A stretch of 39,048 nucleotides of DNA from contig DYPD01000012.1 of NCBI GenBank assembly GCA_020720115.1, positions 10,718-49,765 on the forward strand, written 5' to 3'. Origin of the DNA: Thiomargarita sp. GTDB taxonomy: Bacteria > Pseudomonadota > Gammaproteobacteria > Beggiatoales > Beggiatoaceae. Below, one piece after another: positions 1-8,658 of the stretch. The notes below the pieces were generated by a model, which saw only the letters and a program-made list of their open reading frames with translations, did not search any database and was not told the origin of the DNA. A program made the position numbers and the translations under genes. The number at the start of each line of letters is the position of its first letter. Within the stretch, counting starts at the first letter, position 1.

Positions 1-51
1 TCACCCACCGCCACGACAGGTTCACCCACCGCTACGGAGGCTGGCAAATGA
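1..51 (+). CDS. C-terminal end of an upstream gene (partial)
   Basis: Frame 1 is open from the window edge to a TGA at 49-51. The tail contains a duplicated Ser-Pro-Thr-Ala-Thr unit (SPTATTGSPTATEAGK). The underlying DNA has a near-perfect direct repeat of about 15 bases (positions 1-15 and 22-36). The stop overlaps the ATG at 48 in an ATGA arrangement, which argues that this is the true end of a co-transcribed gene. Too little is present to name a function. Confidence 0.6.
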   Translation, partial: SPTATTGSPTATEAGK

Positions 52-635
52 AGCACTTGGGCGGCGTGTTGTTGGTTTTTCCGCTGAGTTTGGCGGCGGC
101 GGAAACGGTGCGCCAGTATCAGGATCAGGAAACGGGACTGGCGGCGTGGGAATGGCGGGCTGACGGGATTCAATTGCAGCAAATTCAACGCCTTCCCGAC
201 CAGACGCGGGCGTTTTTTCAAGGTCGCGGTTTTACGACGGCAGAGGCGGATCAGATTGCTGCCCATTGCGTGTTTCAAACCATTTTTCACAATCACAGTG
301 CGCAACCCGTCACTTTAGATTTGGCGCAGTGGCGCGTGAATGTGGATGGCGCGACCAAGCCGCCTAAACTCACGGCGGACTGGCAGCAGGATTGGCAAGC
401 CCGCAACACGCCAGAAGCAGCGCGAATTGCGTTTCAATGGGCGTTGTTTCCGAATCAGCAAACTTTCGCGCCAGGCGATTGGAACATGGGCATGATCACT
501 TATCCCGCGCCGCCAAATAGCTTGCTGGATGTGCAGTTTAGTTGGCAAGTCGGTGAGACGCGCCACAACGGGGTGTTGCGCGGGTTACGCTGCGCGGCGG
601 ATCAATCTCTTAATGCTGAAGGAAATCTTCAATGA
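48..635 (+). CDS. Exported protein of unknown function, upstream of a TlpA-like thioredoxin
   Basis: A 195-residue protein with a short hydrophobic N-terminus ending in an Ala-rich cleavage-like site (LSLAAAETV, about residue 19), so probably exported to the periplasm. Only two cysteines are visible in the mature part (about residues 74 and 182), and they could form a disulfide. I recognise no enzymatic motif. The start is supported by GGAGG at 36-40. The gene overlaps its upstream neighbour and the downstream thioredoxin gene by ATGA junctions, so the three are almost certainly one transcript with coupled translation. The next gene is a thiol oxidoreductase, so a role linked to periplasmic disulfide chemistry is possible; that is inference from context only. 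Confidence 0.75.
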   Translation: MKHLGGVLLVFPLSLAAAETVRQYQDQETGLAAWEWRADGIQLQQIQRLPDQTRAFFQGRGFTTAEADQIAAHCVFQTIFHNHSAQPVTLDLAQWRVNVDGATKPPKLTADWQQDWQARNTPEAARIAFQWALFPNQQTFAPGDWNMGMITYPAPPNSLLDVQFSWQVGETRHNGVLRGLRCAADQSLNAEGNLQ

Positions 636-1153
636 ATCGAAGCATAAAATCCATTGTTGCGGTGATTTTCTGCGTATTTTCTACGCTGACTCATGCGCAA
701 CCCGTACCGCAAACGCTGACCGAACTGCCCGACAAACCGCTCGCTCCCGCGTTTAGCCTGCACGATCTGGACGGTAAAACCCATCAGTTAAGCGATTACC
801 TCGGCAAGCCGGTGATTGTCAATTTCTGGGCTACTTGGTGTCCGCCGTGCCGTGAAGAAATGCCGTCCATGCAACGGGCGTGGAATCTTATTCAAGACGA
901 GGCGGTTATGTTGGCGATTAACGTCGGCGAAAATGAAGATAAAGTGTTTCCGTTTTTGGGGCTTTATCCCGTTGATTTTCCGATTTTGTTTGATAGCGAT
1001 TCCAGCGTTCTTAAGGCGTGGCCGGTGCAGGGTTTGCCTACGACTTTTGTGGTTGATCCGCAAGGGCGGATTGTCTATCGGGCGATTGGCGGTCGAAATT
1101 GGGATAATGCTGAAATTTTGCAGAAAATAATGGCATTATTGCAAAAACCCTGA
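632..1153 (+). CDS. TlpA-family periplasmic thiol-disulfide oxidoreductase
   Basis: A 173-residue thioredoxin-fold protein. An N-terminal signal sequence (to about residue 22, ending THAQP) is followed by an AhpC/TSA-Redoxin-like domain. The active site is WATWCPPCREEMP near residues 68-80, a CPPC motif typical of TlpA/ResA-type reductases that keep periplasmic thiols reduced, for example during cytochrome c maturation. The cis-proline loop (GLPTTFVVD) and the GR(I/V)VYR strand near the C-terminus are also present. The ATG lies inside the stop of the upstream gene (ATGA). The specific substrate cannot be read from the sequence, and no cytochrome maturation genes are nearby. Confidence 0.92.
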   Translation: MNRSIKSIVAVIFCVFSTLTHAQPVPQTLTELPDKPLAPAFSLHDLDGKTHQLSDYLGKPVIVNFWATWCPPCREEMPSMQRAWNLIQDEAVMLAINVGENEDKVFPFLGLYPVDFPILFDSDSSVLKAWPVQGLPTTFVVDPQGRIVYRAIGGRNWDNAEILQKIMALLQKP

Positions 1154-1343
1154 TTACATTCGGGTTGCTCAGTCGTGTGTCCGTATCAAGCATTAATTCA
1201 CTGATTATAGGGACAAACCACCATGAAATTATCTCCCGTCAGGAAATTCAAGTGCTTATGCTATTCACAAAAATTTCACATCAGGTCTCTATAGTGTTTT
1301 GATTTAGCTTTTTCTTTTACGAAACACTTCAAGGAGTCCACGC

Positions 1344-3578
1344 ATGTCCCGCTTCAGCCGCCGTGATTTTCTAAAAATAACCCTGGTCAGCGCCGTCGCT
1401 TTACAGCTTGGCGCTTGCAATGATGATGAAGAAACCGCCGCCGCTACCACCGCGCCTGCTTCCAGCGTAGCGGGGGCTGAGTTCTTCCCGCAATCGCTGG
1501 CTTCTGGCGATCCTAAGGCGACTAGCGTGATTCTGTGGACAAGGGTGCAAGACAACAGCTTACAAAGCACGCAAAGCAACGCCAGCTTGCGCTTACAAGT
1601 TGCCACCGATGCAGCGTTTAACAATCTGCTGGTGGAACAAGCAGGGCTGGTTGCAGAAGCGGCACACGATCACTGCATCAAGGTTAAGCTCACCGATTTA
1701 CAGCCACACACGACCTATTATTACCGCTTTTTATACAGTAAAAACAATCTGTTATATCATTCCAACACAGGACGTACCAAAACTGCCCCGGCGTCTAATG
1801 AAAACGTCGCGGTGCGCTTTGCGGTGTTGAATTGCCAGGATTATGTTGGGCGCTATTACAATGCGCTGGCGTGGCTGTTGGCACAAACCGATGCGCCGGA
1901 TTTTGTCGCCTATGTGGGTGATTATATTTACGAAACCAGCGGTGATCCCAGTTTTCAAAAAACCGGTGCAACGCGCACAGTCACCTTCAGCAAGCCGGAA
2001 GAAGCCATTGCGCTGGGCAGCGGCAACGCGGTGTTTTATGCGGCTTCCAGCCTGTCAAATTACCGCGATCTGTATCACACCTATCGTAGCGACCCCATGC
2101 TACAACAGGTGCATGAGCGTTTTCCGATGGTGGCAATTTGGGATGATCACGAATATTCAGACGATTGCTACGGCGCAACTGCGACCTATTACAACGGGGT
2201 GCGCACGGAAAACAACCCACAGCGCCGTCAAAATGCCGAGCAGGTGTTTTTTGAATACATGCCGATTGATGATGAAGACATCGCCTTAACCCAAGCCTTT
2301 ACCACACCGAGCAACAAGCTGTTTCCTTACACGCGCCTATACCGCGACCTGCGCTTTGGACAGCATTTGCACTTATTACTGACCGACTACCGCAGCTTCC
2401 GTCCCGATCACCTGATTCCCGAAGATGGCTTTCCGGGCACAGTGGTGATGGACAAGGATGCCCTGATTAGCCTGTTTGACAGGCAAAACCCTGGCAATGG
2501 CGCAGCCATTTATGCCGCACAAAAAGCCGCTTTGGGTCCTTATGTGGATATGCAAGCCGCGCCCTGGAGCGCCTACCAAGCCGCCTTTGCGCCTTTATTG
2601 ACACAAAGTTTCATGAGCAATGGTTTAAGCCAAAGCAATGCCGCCGCCAAAGCCACGCAAGTCCTGTCTGGCAAGCTCAGCGCCTTTGTGTTCAACCAGT
2701 TAATTACCCAATACAATCAAGCCGTTGCCGCCGGTTTGATTCCAGGCGCGACCCTCGCCGCGATTGACGACGCCACCTACGCCAGCCTGGACACCGGCAT
2801 CGCCTACTTACATCTAGGCAAACAAGCAAGCTTCAGCGATTTCGGCTCGCGTTACGGCGTAGTCAAGCCGACTTTCGACCTGTACGCCGCTTATCGCTAC
2901 GCCCAACAAGTGCAAGCCGGACAACGCCCAGAAGATGTCTACGGGCAAACTCAAGAAGCCTGGTTGTGGCAACAAATCCAAACCTCCTCAGCCACTTATG
3001 TAGCAGTTGCCAGTTCAGTTTCGACCGCAACCCTGGGTTGGGATTTCACCGGCAACGCAGCAATTCCCGCCGCATTCCAAACCGCCTTTTACTTAAACGT
3101 GGATCACTGGGATGGTTTCCCCAACAAACGCGCCGAATTGCTTGCACAACTGCAAAAGCGCGGCAACAGCTTCCTGTTTTCTGGCGACATTCACTCGGCT
3201 TATGTGGTGGATCACGGCGGCGTGGCGGATTTCACCTCTGCCGCCATTTCTTCCGGCACTTTCTTTGAATTTGCTCAAGGTGCGGTACAGAGTTTAGGCT
3301 CGGCTTTCACCGCCGAACAACAGGCGGGTTTACAAGCATTACTCAACAGCAATTTTGAGCAACTGATGCAGAGTTTCTCACCAAAACTCACCTTTGCCGA
3401 CACCCGACATCATGGTTTTATCATGCTGCAAGTAGATGCCGCGCAAGTGAAAGCCACATTCCATTTATTGCCCGCCGCTTTGGTCAATGAATCCTATTAC
3501 ACCCAAAGCAGCAAATTGGCAGAATCCGTTGTAAAACGCAGCTTTGTGCTGCAAAATGGCGTGGTAAAAGCAGCTTAA
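1344..3578 (+). CDS. PhoD-like alkaline phosphatase/phosphodiesterase, Tat-exported
   Basis: A 744-residue protein. The N-terminus has a twin-arginine motif (SRRDFLK, residues 5-11), a hydrophobic stretch and a lipobox-like LQLGAC, so it is probably a Tat-exported lipoprotein. A PhoD N-terminal domain (FPQSLASGDP, then the Fn3-like LQPHTTYYYRF) precedes the metallophosphatase core. Metal-binding motifs visible are LNCQD, YVGDYIYE, WDDHEYSDD and SGDIHSA, matching the PhoD Ca/Fe-dependent phosphatases that release phosphate from mono- and diesters. An insert of about 200 residues between the DYRSFRPDH motif and the last motif makes it longer than Bacillus PhoD. AAGGAG lies just upstream of the ATG. 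No PHO box was recognised, and the gene appears monocistronic, ending before a strong terminator. Confidence 0.93.
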   Translation: MSRFSRRDFLKITLVSAVALQLGACNDDEETAAATTAPASSVAGAEFFPQSLASGDPKATSVILWTRVQDNSLQSTQSNASLRLQVATDAAFNNLLVEQAGLVAEAAHDHCIKVKLTDLQPHTTYYYRFLYSKNNLLYHSNTGRTKTAPASNENVAVRFAVLNCQDYVGRYYNALAWLLAQTDAPDFVAYVGDYIYETSGDPSFQKTGATRTVTFSKPEEAIALGSGNAVFYAASSLSNYRDLYHTYRSDPMLQQVHERFPMVAIWDDHEYSDDCYGATATYYNGVRTENNPQRRQNAEQVFFEYMPIDDEDIALTQAFTTPSNKLFPYTRLYRDLRFGQHLHLLLTDYRSFRPDHLIPEDGFPGTVVMDKDALISLFDRQNPGNGAAIYAAQKAALGPYVDMQAAPWSAYQAAFAPLLTQSFMSNGLSQSNAAAKATQVLSGKLSAFVFNQLITQYNQAVAAGLIPGATLAAIDDATYASLDTGIAYLHLGKQASFSDFGSRYGVVKPTFDLYAAYRYAQQVQAGQRPEDVYGQTQEAWLWQQIQTSSATYVAVASSVSTATLGWDFTGNAAIPAAFQTAFYLNVDHWDGFPNKRAELLAQLQKRGNSFLFSGDIHSAYVVDHGGVADFTSAAISSGTFFEFAQGAVQSLGSAFTAEQQAGLQALLNSNFEQLMQSFSPKLTFADTRHHGFIMLQVDAAQVKATFHLLPAALVNESYYTQSSKLAESVVKRSFVLQNGVVKAA

Positions 3579-3652
3579 AGCCCTGCATTACAGAGAAGAA
3601 TATTCCAGTTGCGCGGGGGCGTCGCAAACTATCATCGCCAGATTACAAGCAC

Positions 3653-3680
3653 AAAAAAACCCGCCTTGGCGGGTTTTTTT
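3653..3680. terminator. Bidirectional intrinsic terminator
   Basis: A perfect CCCGCC-TT-GGCGGG stem (3660-3673) is flanked by seven A on the left and seven T on the right. It can therefore terminate the plus-strand phosphatase gene and the minus-strand tRNA (and rpoD read-through), whose 3' end lies about 19 bases away. Confidence 0.88.
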
Positions 3681-3698
3681 ACAAATGAACTTCAGAAA

Positions 3699-3775
3699 TG
3701 GTGGGCCCGGTAGGACTTGAACCTACGACCAATGGATTATGAGTCCACTGCTCTAACCAACTGAGCTACAGGCCC
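3699..3775 (-). tRNA. ileX: tRNA with CAU anticodon, probably tRNA-Ile2 (lysidine type)
   Basis: The minus strand folds into a full cloverleaf. The acceptor stem is GGGCCTG/CGGGCCC with one G-U pair, the D arm is GCTC...GAGC, the anticodon loop is CTCATAA, and the T arm is GTAGG-TTCAAGT-CCTAC. CCA is encoded. The anticodon CAU could mean elongator Met, initiator Met or Ile2. The G1-C72 pair excludes the usual initiator. The variable region (TTGGTCG) resembles E. coli ileX more than elongator metT. E. coli ileX also lies just beyond rpoD, as here. I therefore favour the AUA-reading tRNA-Ile, whose C34 is modified by TilS. The tRNA call itself is near certain; its identity is less so. Confidence 0.9.
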
Positions 3776-3786
3776 CTGATGCGGGG

Positions 3787-3812
3787 AGACTTGCGGCTGT
3801 TGCTGCAAGTCT
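3787..3812 (-). other. Hairpin between rpoD and the tRNA
   Basis: GACTTGC is repeated inverted as GCAAGTC around an inner GGC-TGTT-GCT, giving a stem of about 10 pairs just 5' of the tRNA. No U-run follows on the minus strand, so it is more likely an RNA processing or leader structure than an intrinsic terminator. Confidence 0.4.
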
Positions 3813-3815
3813 TTG

Positions 3816-3908
3816 TATAGTAGGATTACTCAATAATTATATTTTTATAATTATTAAGCATATGATTTTATATATCTTTTATTTTAAAGATTCAGTAATC
3901 CGACTATA
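3816..3908. repeat. 15-base inverted repeat enclosing an AT-rich palindrome
   Basis: The left arm TATAGTAGGATTACT (3816-3830) matches the reverse complement of 3894-3908 at 14 of 15 positions. The spacer carries a perfect 10-base inverted repeat, AATAATTATA (3832-3841) with TATAATTATT (3846-3855), around TTTT. Both outer ends are TA. It lies between the rpoD stop and the tRNA. It could be a small MITE-like element or a structured rpoD 3' end. Confidence 0.55.
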
Positions 3909-3933
3909 ATGCGGAAAAGCCGCGTATTTTAGG

Positions 3934-5775
3934 CTAATCGAGGAAGCTGCGCAACTGTTCTGAGCGGCTGGGGTGACGCAGTTTGCGTAGTGCTTTGGCT
4001 TCGATTTGGCGGATGCGCTCGCGGGTGACATCAAATTGTTTGCCGACTTCTTCTAGTGTGTGGTCGGTGTTCATGTCTATGCCAAAGCGCATCCGTAGGA
4101 CTTTGGCTTCGCGGGGGGTGAGTCCGTGTAGCATTTCTTGGGTGGCGCGGCGCAAGCCCTCAAAGGTGGCTGAATCTACCGGCGAGGGTATGGATACGTC
4201 TTCAATAAAGTCGCCTAAATGTGAGTCTTCGTCGTCGCCGATGGGGGTTTCCATGGAGATGGGTTCTTTGGCGATTTTTAGCACTTTGCGTACTTTGTCT
4301 TCGGGCATGTCCATGCGTTCGGCGAGTTCTTCGGGGGTGGCTTCGCGGCCTTTTTCTTGCAAAATTTGCCGTGATACGCGATTGAGTTTGTTGATGGTTT
4401 CAATCATGTGGACGGGGATGCGGATGGTGCGGGCTTGGTCGGCGATTGAGCGGGTGATGGCTTGGCGTATCCACCAAGTGGCGTAGGTGGAGAATTTGTA
4501 GCCGCGCCGGTATTCAAATTTGTCCACGGCTTTCATTAAGCCGATGTTGCCTTCTTGAATTAAGTCAAGGAATTGTAAGCCGCGATTGGTGTACTTTTTG
4601 GCAATTGAAATGACTAGGCGTAAGTTGGCTTCGATCATTTCTTTTTTGGCACGGCGTGCTTTGGCTTCGCCGATGGACATGCGGCGGTTGATTTCTTTGA
4701 TTTCAATTAAGCTTATGCGGCAGTGTTGTTCTAGTTCAATGAGGGTTTGTTGGGCTTCGCGCAAGCGTTTTTCTTGTTGCTTGAGCATGGCAACATAGGG
4801 TTTGCTGCCGCGCAGTAATTCTGGCAACCAGTTAGGATTGGTGGCGTTGTTTTTGAAGGAAGTTAGAAATTCTTTCTTTTCCATGCGGGCTTGAGAAACG
4901 CAGAGATCGCGGATGAGGTTTTCTTGGCGGCGAATGAGGTTGACGGCTTCGCGCAGACGTATCGTGAGATTTTCAATCACTCGCGGCACTATCTTAAATT
5001 CCAGAAAGCATTCTGCGACTTCTTGGCGTAACTGCTGATATTGTGCGGATTTTGCGCCCTGCGCTTCTTTGGCTTTGGCGGCTTTTTCGTAAAGTTCGCG
5101 CAAGCGGGTAAAACGCGCTTCGGCTTCTTCAGGATCAAGGTTTTCGCTATCGTCTACGATAGTGCTACTGGTGTCCTCATCCTCGTCATCGTTGACGGCT
5201 TCGAGTTCTTCGCTGCTGTCATCAAGCTCTGCGGGCGGTACTTCCAGTTCTTCTTCGCTGTAGGAGTTGGCAAAGCCGTTGATGATTTCGGATAATTTGA
5301 GTTCATCTTGCTTCACTTTGTCGTACAGCGCGAGGAATTCGATGATGATGTCAGGGTGTGTTGCTAAAGCGGAAAGCGCCTGAATCATACCCTCTTCAAT
5401 GCGTTTGGCGATTTTGATTTCGCCTTCGCGGGTGAGCAAATCCACTGTACCCATTTCGCGCATGTACATACGCACCGGATCAGTGGTGCGACCAAATTCG
5501 CTGTCTACACTGGCAAGCGCAGCGGCAGCTTCTTCGGCAGCATCTTCATCGGCGGCAACTGCGGTATCGGACATTAACAAGGAGTCATCATCGGGTGCAG
5601 ATTCGTGCACTGTGATACCCATGTCATTGATCATGTTGATGATGTTTTCGACTTGTTCGGGGTCTACAATATCATCGGGTAAATGATCATTGACCTCATG
5701 GTAGGTCAGATACCCTTGTTCCTTTCCTTTAGCAATCAATAACTTAATTTGTGATTTCTGCTGTTCCTGATTCAT
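3934..5775 (-). CDS. rpoD: Primary sigma factor RpoD (sigma-70)
   Basis: A 613-residue housekeeping sigma factor, the usual length for gammaproteobacterial RpoD. Region 1.1 fills roughly residues 1-80. Region 1.2 starts at [13 protein letters not shown] (about 99), followed by the acidic non-conserved insert (DDEDEDTSS...). Region 2 (about 378-456) includes the core-binding [19 protein letters not shown] and the -10 recognition and melting segment [14 protein letters not shown]. Region 4 (552-613) ends with the -35 helix-turn-helix [20 protein letters not shown]. The ATG is preceded by GAGG four bases upstream. It is the last protein gene of the rpsU-yqeY-dnaG-rpoD cluster, about 110 bases after dnaG. 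In E. coli this operon also has internal and heat-shock promoters; I could not identify one here with confidence. Confidence 0.99.
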   Translation of the reverse strand: MNQEQQKSQIKLLIAKGKEQGYLTYHEVNDHLPDDIVDPEQVENIINMINDMGITVHESAPDDDSLLMSDTAVAADEDAAEEAAAALASVDSEFGRTTDPVRMYMREMGTVDLLTREGEIKIAKRIEEGMIQALSALATHPDIIIEFLALYDKVKQDELKLSEIINGFANSYSEEELEVPPAELDDSSEELEAVNDDEDEDTSSTIVDDSENLDPEEAEARFTRLRELYEKAAKAKEAQGAKSAQYQQLRQEVAECFLEFKIVPRVIENLTIRLREAVNLIRRQENLIRDLCVSQARMEKKEFLTSFKNNATNPNWLPELLRGSKPYVAMLKQQEKRLREAQQTLIELEQHCRISLIEIKEINRRMSIGEAKARRAKKEMIEANLRLVISIAKKYTNRGLQFLDLIQEGNIGLMKAVDKFEYRRGYKFSTYATWWIRQAITRSIADQARTIRIPVHMIETINKLNRVSRQILQEKGREATPEELAERMDMPEDKVRKVLKIAKEPISMETPIGDDEDSHLGDFIEDVSIPSPVDSATFEGLRRATQEMLHGLTPREAKVLRMRFGIDMNTDHTLEEVGKQFDVTRERIRQIEAKALRKLRHPSRSEQLRSFLD

Positions 5776-5886
5776 ATCGCCTCAAACACCTATGAAAAAT
5801 AACCAGTTTTCAGTTTTATTGGGGGGTCACATACGGTTTAGTAAGTGTAGACTATGATCGAATTGCCTGCTGAGAATCAGACTTTT

Positions 5887-7689
5887 TTAGCGAGTGTGCT
5901 CGCTTTTAGTATGAGTGAGTTCTCTTAATTCTTGCTTTTCCGCTGCATTCAAGCCCGTCAAACGGGATTTTTGTAACAAAGCTTCTAAGCGTTGTTCTTG
6001 CGCTTGCAGTGCTAGGCGCTGGGCTGCGTCACAAAATTCTGCGACCAATCCGCTGTCAGGTAGATGATGCTCCCAGGCAGCGAGCTTATGTAGTGCGCCC
6101 GCATAGTCGCTGTCACGCCAGCGTTCTAAAATCATGCCGGTGTTGCTGTGCGGTGCTTGCCGAATAAAAGTCGCCAATTGCTGCAATAAGTCTCCGCCGA
6201 ACAGGGTGCGCAATGCCAACGGCAGATTTTCGGGTAAATATTCAATCAGTTTAGGCTGTTGAATCAACAAGCCAACCAGGGTGCGCATCGGCGACATACC
6301 GGTGAAATGCCCGTGAAATGCCCGCCGTTGCTGCTGTTCGCCTTGTACACGGGAGCGCCAAAGATGTTGACTGTGCTGCGCAGTCTGATCGCTTTCGGAA
6401 GGCGCCAGTTGGCTAAGGTTTTTTGTATCAATGTCGCCCAAGCGATTGCGTAGCAATTGTTTCGCTGGACCTTCTGGGATTTTATCTAACAGGGGTTTAA
6501 TTTGTTCTAACACCTGCATTTGCCCGTTGAGGCTGTTGATGTTGAGTTTATCTGCCAAGGCGTGAAACAAAAACTCAACTAATGGCTGCGCTTGGTGGAT
6601 GTGCTGCTGAAATGCGGCGGCACCGATTTTACGCACCAGGGTGTCTGGGTCTTCGCCATCCGGTAGAAACATGAACCGCGCTTGACGCCCTTCGCGCAAC
6701 AAGGGTAGCGTGATTTCTAGCGCCCGCCATGCGGCTTTACGCCCCGCTTCATCGCCGTCAAAACAGAAAACCACTTGGTTGACCGCACGAAACAATTGGT
6801 TAAGGTGTTCGGTGTTGGTCGCTGTGCCCAAGGTGGCGACGGCGTTGCGCACGCCAAATTGCGCCAGCGATACCACATCCATGTAACCTTCGACCACCAC
6901 TAGCGTGTCTGGTGGCGGGCGTTGCGTGCGAGCCTCATACAGCCCGTATAACTCTTGTCCCTTGTGGAATACCAGGGTTTCCGGCGAATTGAGATACTTG
7001 GGTTTACTGTCATCCAACACCCGCCCACCAAAGCCAACCACTTGTCCGCGCTTATCTTGAATGGGAAACATGATGCGATTGCGAAAGCGGTCATAAACGC
7101 TGCCAGGCTCTTTTTCCACCAACAAACCCGCTTCTAACAAGTTTTTTTGCGCTTCCGGCGTTTGCCCAAACTGGTTCAGCAGAATATCTCGCCCAGGCGG
7201 TGCGAAACCCAACCCAAAGCGGGCAGAAATTTCTCCGCTTAACCCACGTTTTTTTAGATAATCAATGGCTTGCTGCTTTTGTGGATGCTGGCGTAGCTGC
7301 TGCTGGTAAAAGTGCGCAGCCTGGGTCAATAAGCGCAACACTATTTGTCGCTGTGCAAGGTTGTTGCTTTCTGCTACGTCATCGCCCGCCTCGTAAGCAA
7401 CTTCTATCCCTTGGCGATTGGCAAGCTCTTGTACAGCTTCTACAAAGTCCAGATGCGCATAATCCAGCAAAAAGGAAATTGCATTACCTTTAGCGCCGCA
7501 ACCAAAGCAATAATAAAATTGCTTATCGGGGCTGACGGTAAAAGAAGGCGTTTTTTCTTCATGGAAAGGACAACAGGCAGAAAAATCTTTACCCGTCTTG
7601 CGCAGGCTCACATAGCTATTGATCAGTTCGACAATATCTGCACGCGCCAGCAAATCATCAATAAAAGCGCGGGGAATGCGTTTAGACAC
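5887..7689 (-). CDS. dnaG: DNA primase DnaG
   Basis: A 600-residue replicative primase that lays RNA primers at the fork. The N-terminal CHC2 zinc finger has ligands C, H, C, C at about 40, 43, 61 and 64 (CPFHEEKTPSF ... YYCFGCG). The RNA polymerase/Toprim core has VVVEGYMDVV and FCFDGDEAGRKA, the Glu and Asp-x-Asp metal ligands. The C-terminal helicase-binding region is present. The open frame can be extended to a TTG at 7692, but AGGGG is better spaced from the GTG at 7689, so I take GTG. A non-ATG start suits the low expression expected for primase next to S21 and sigma-70. A small hairpin overlaps its 3' end (5889-5904). Confidence 0.98.
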   Translation of the reverse strand: MSKRIPRAFIDDLLARADIVELINSYVSLRKTGKDFSACCPFHEEKTPSFTVSPDKQFYYCFGCGAKGNAISFLLDYAHLDFVEAVQELANRQGIEVAYEAGDDVAESNNLAQRQIVLRLLTQAAHFYQQQLRQHPQKQQAIDYLKKRGLSGEISARFGLGFAPPGRDILLNQFGQTPEAQKNLLEAGLLVEKEPGSVYDRFRNRIMFPIQDKRGQVVGFGGRVLDDSKPKYLNSPETLVFHKGQELYGLYEARTQRPPPDTLVVVEGYMDVVSLAQFGVRNAVATLGTATNTEHLNQLFRAVNQVVFCFDGDEAGRKAAWRALEITLPLLREGRQARFMFLPDGEDPDTLVRKIGAAAFQQHIHQAQPLVEFLFHALADKLNINSLNGQMQVLEQIKPLLDKIPEGPAKQLLRNRLGDIDTKNLSQLAPSESDQTAQHSQHLWRSRVQGEQQQRRAFHGHFTGMSPMRTLVGLLIQQPKLIEYLPENLPLALRTLFGGDLLQQLATFIRQAPHSNTGMILERWRDSDYAGALHKLAAWEHHLPDSGLVAEFCDAAQRLALQAQEQRLEALLQKSRLTGLNAAEKQELRELTHTKSEHTR

Positions 7690-7814
7690 CAAGCCCCCTA
7701 GCGAAATTCGGCGCTTGCAGCCAAGCTGAAATCAAACCACACAGAGCAAAACAGCGCCAAGCACGGCACTGGCAGGGCTTAGCGTCTGTTGAAAAAAACG
7801 GTAATCGTTGGATT

Positions 7815-8267
7815 TTATGCCAATTTTTGCTTAATCAGGGCGCTAACTTGCCCCATATCAGCACGCCCCTGCAACTGCGGTTTCAGCAAGCCCATAACTT
7901 TACCCATATCCTGCATAGTAGCGGCGCCCGATTCGCTCATGGCTTGGCTAATCAGCACATCCAATTCCTCAGACGACAAAGGCGCAGGCAGGTAGCTCTG
8001 AATAACAGTCACTTCAAACTCTTCCTGCGCAACCAAGTCCGCCCGCTGCGCCGCTTGATATTGACTAATGGAATCACGCCGTTGCTTCAGCATTTTATCC
8101 AGCACCGCCATGACCTGGGTATCGTCTAATTCAATACGCTCATCTACTTCGCGCTGTTTGAGCGCGGCAAGAATCAAGCGAATGATGCCCAAACGCGGCT
8201 TATCGCCACCTTTCATTGCGGCTTTCATGTCAGCCGTAATTTGTTGTTTCAATGCACAATCAGCCAT
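7815..8267 (-). CDS. yqeY: YqeY/GatB-related protein
   Basis: A 150-residue single-domain YqeY protein, full length for the family. It resembles the tRNA-binding tail of GatB, the amidotransferase subunit that amidates mischarged Glu/Asp-tRNA. Family features seen are an N-terminal helical part (MKAAMKGGDKPRLGIIRLILAALKQREVDE) and a C-terminal helical bundle (QSYLPAPLSSEELDVLISQA ... MGKVMGLLKPQLQGRADMGQVS). GAGG lies 7 bases upstream of the ATG. In many proteobacteria it sits between rpsU and dnaG exactly as here. The precise role is unproven, and no gatB is present in this window. Confidence 0.93.
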   Translation of the reverse strand: MADCALKQQITADMKAAMKGGDKPRLGIIRLILAALKQREVDERIELDDTQVMAVLDKMLKQRRDSISQYQAAQRADLVAQEEFEVTVIQSYLPAPLSSEELDVLISQAMSESGAATMQDMGKVMGLLKPQLQGRADMGQVSALIKQKLA

Positions 8268-8291
8268 GTCTTACCTCAGCGTTGCAGACAC

Positions 8292-8349
8292 AAAAAAACC
8301 ATCAGGTTTTCAATCCAGGTAAAAAACATACAGATTGAAAATCCTGATG
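8292..8349 (-). terminator. Attenuator-like terminator between rpsU and yqeY-dnaG-rpoD
   Basis: On the minus strand a 16-17 base stem (8333-8349 pairing with 8300-8315, one bulged base) closes a 17-base loop and is followed by seven T (8292-8298). It lies between S21 and the replication/sigma genes. This corresponds to the partial terminator T1 of the E. coli operon, which lowers transcription past rpsU. Confidence 0.65.
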
Positions 8350-8387
8350 TGGGATTGGGATAGGCAATGCCTAGAAAATAAAGGAAA

Positions 8388-8603
8388 TCAGTAAGGTTTT
8401 TCGCGGCGTGCAGTGTCGCGGGAGACTTTCTTCATGTGGCGTTTCACAGCGGCTGCCGCTTTGCGCTTGCGCACAGAAGTGGGTTTTTCGTAAAACTCGC
8501 GGCGGTGAACTTCGGCAAGCACACCTGCTTTTTCACAGGCACGTTTGAAACGACGGATAGCAACCTCAAAAGGCTCGTTTTCTTTGACACGGACGTTTGG
8601 CAT
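8388..8603 (-). CDS. rpsU: 30S ribosomal protein S21
   Basis: A 71-residue basic protein of the same length as E. coli S21, a late-assembling 30S protein needed for efficient initiation. Conserved segments include the N-terminal [24 protein letters not shown] and the Arg/Lys-rich tail ending [10 protein letters not shown]. It is the first gene of the macromolecular synthesis operon and is separated from yqeY by an attenuator-like hairpin, so S21 can be made in large excess over primase and sigma. The upstream Shine-Dalgarno is weak (GGGG 13 bases before the ATG). Confidence 0.98.
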   Translation of the reverse strand: MPNVRVKENEPFEVAIRRFKRACEKAGVLAEVHRREFYEKPTSVRKRKAAAAVKRHMKKVSRDTARREKPY

Positions 8604-8623
8604 GAGAAGATGATGACCCCGAT

Positions 8624-8652
8624 ACTATATTAGGTAAAATAACGCCACAAAA
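8624..8652 (-). promoter_or_regulatory. Candidate sigma-70 promoter for rpsU
   Basis: On the minus strand TTTTGT (8647-8652) and TATAGT (8624-8629) are separated by 17 bases. The -10 is good and the -35 is weak. The predicted start would leave a short leader before the ATG at 8603. Confidence 0.35.
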
Positions 8653-8658
8653 AACCAC

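Noticed and set aside
5889-5904. Hairpin AGCGAG-TGTG-CTCGCT at the end of dnaG as a terminator
   Set aside because: On the minus (gene) strand it is followed by A-rich, not U-rich, sequence. It could be an RNA processing structure, but nothing shows that.
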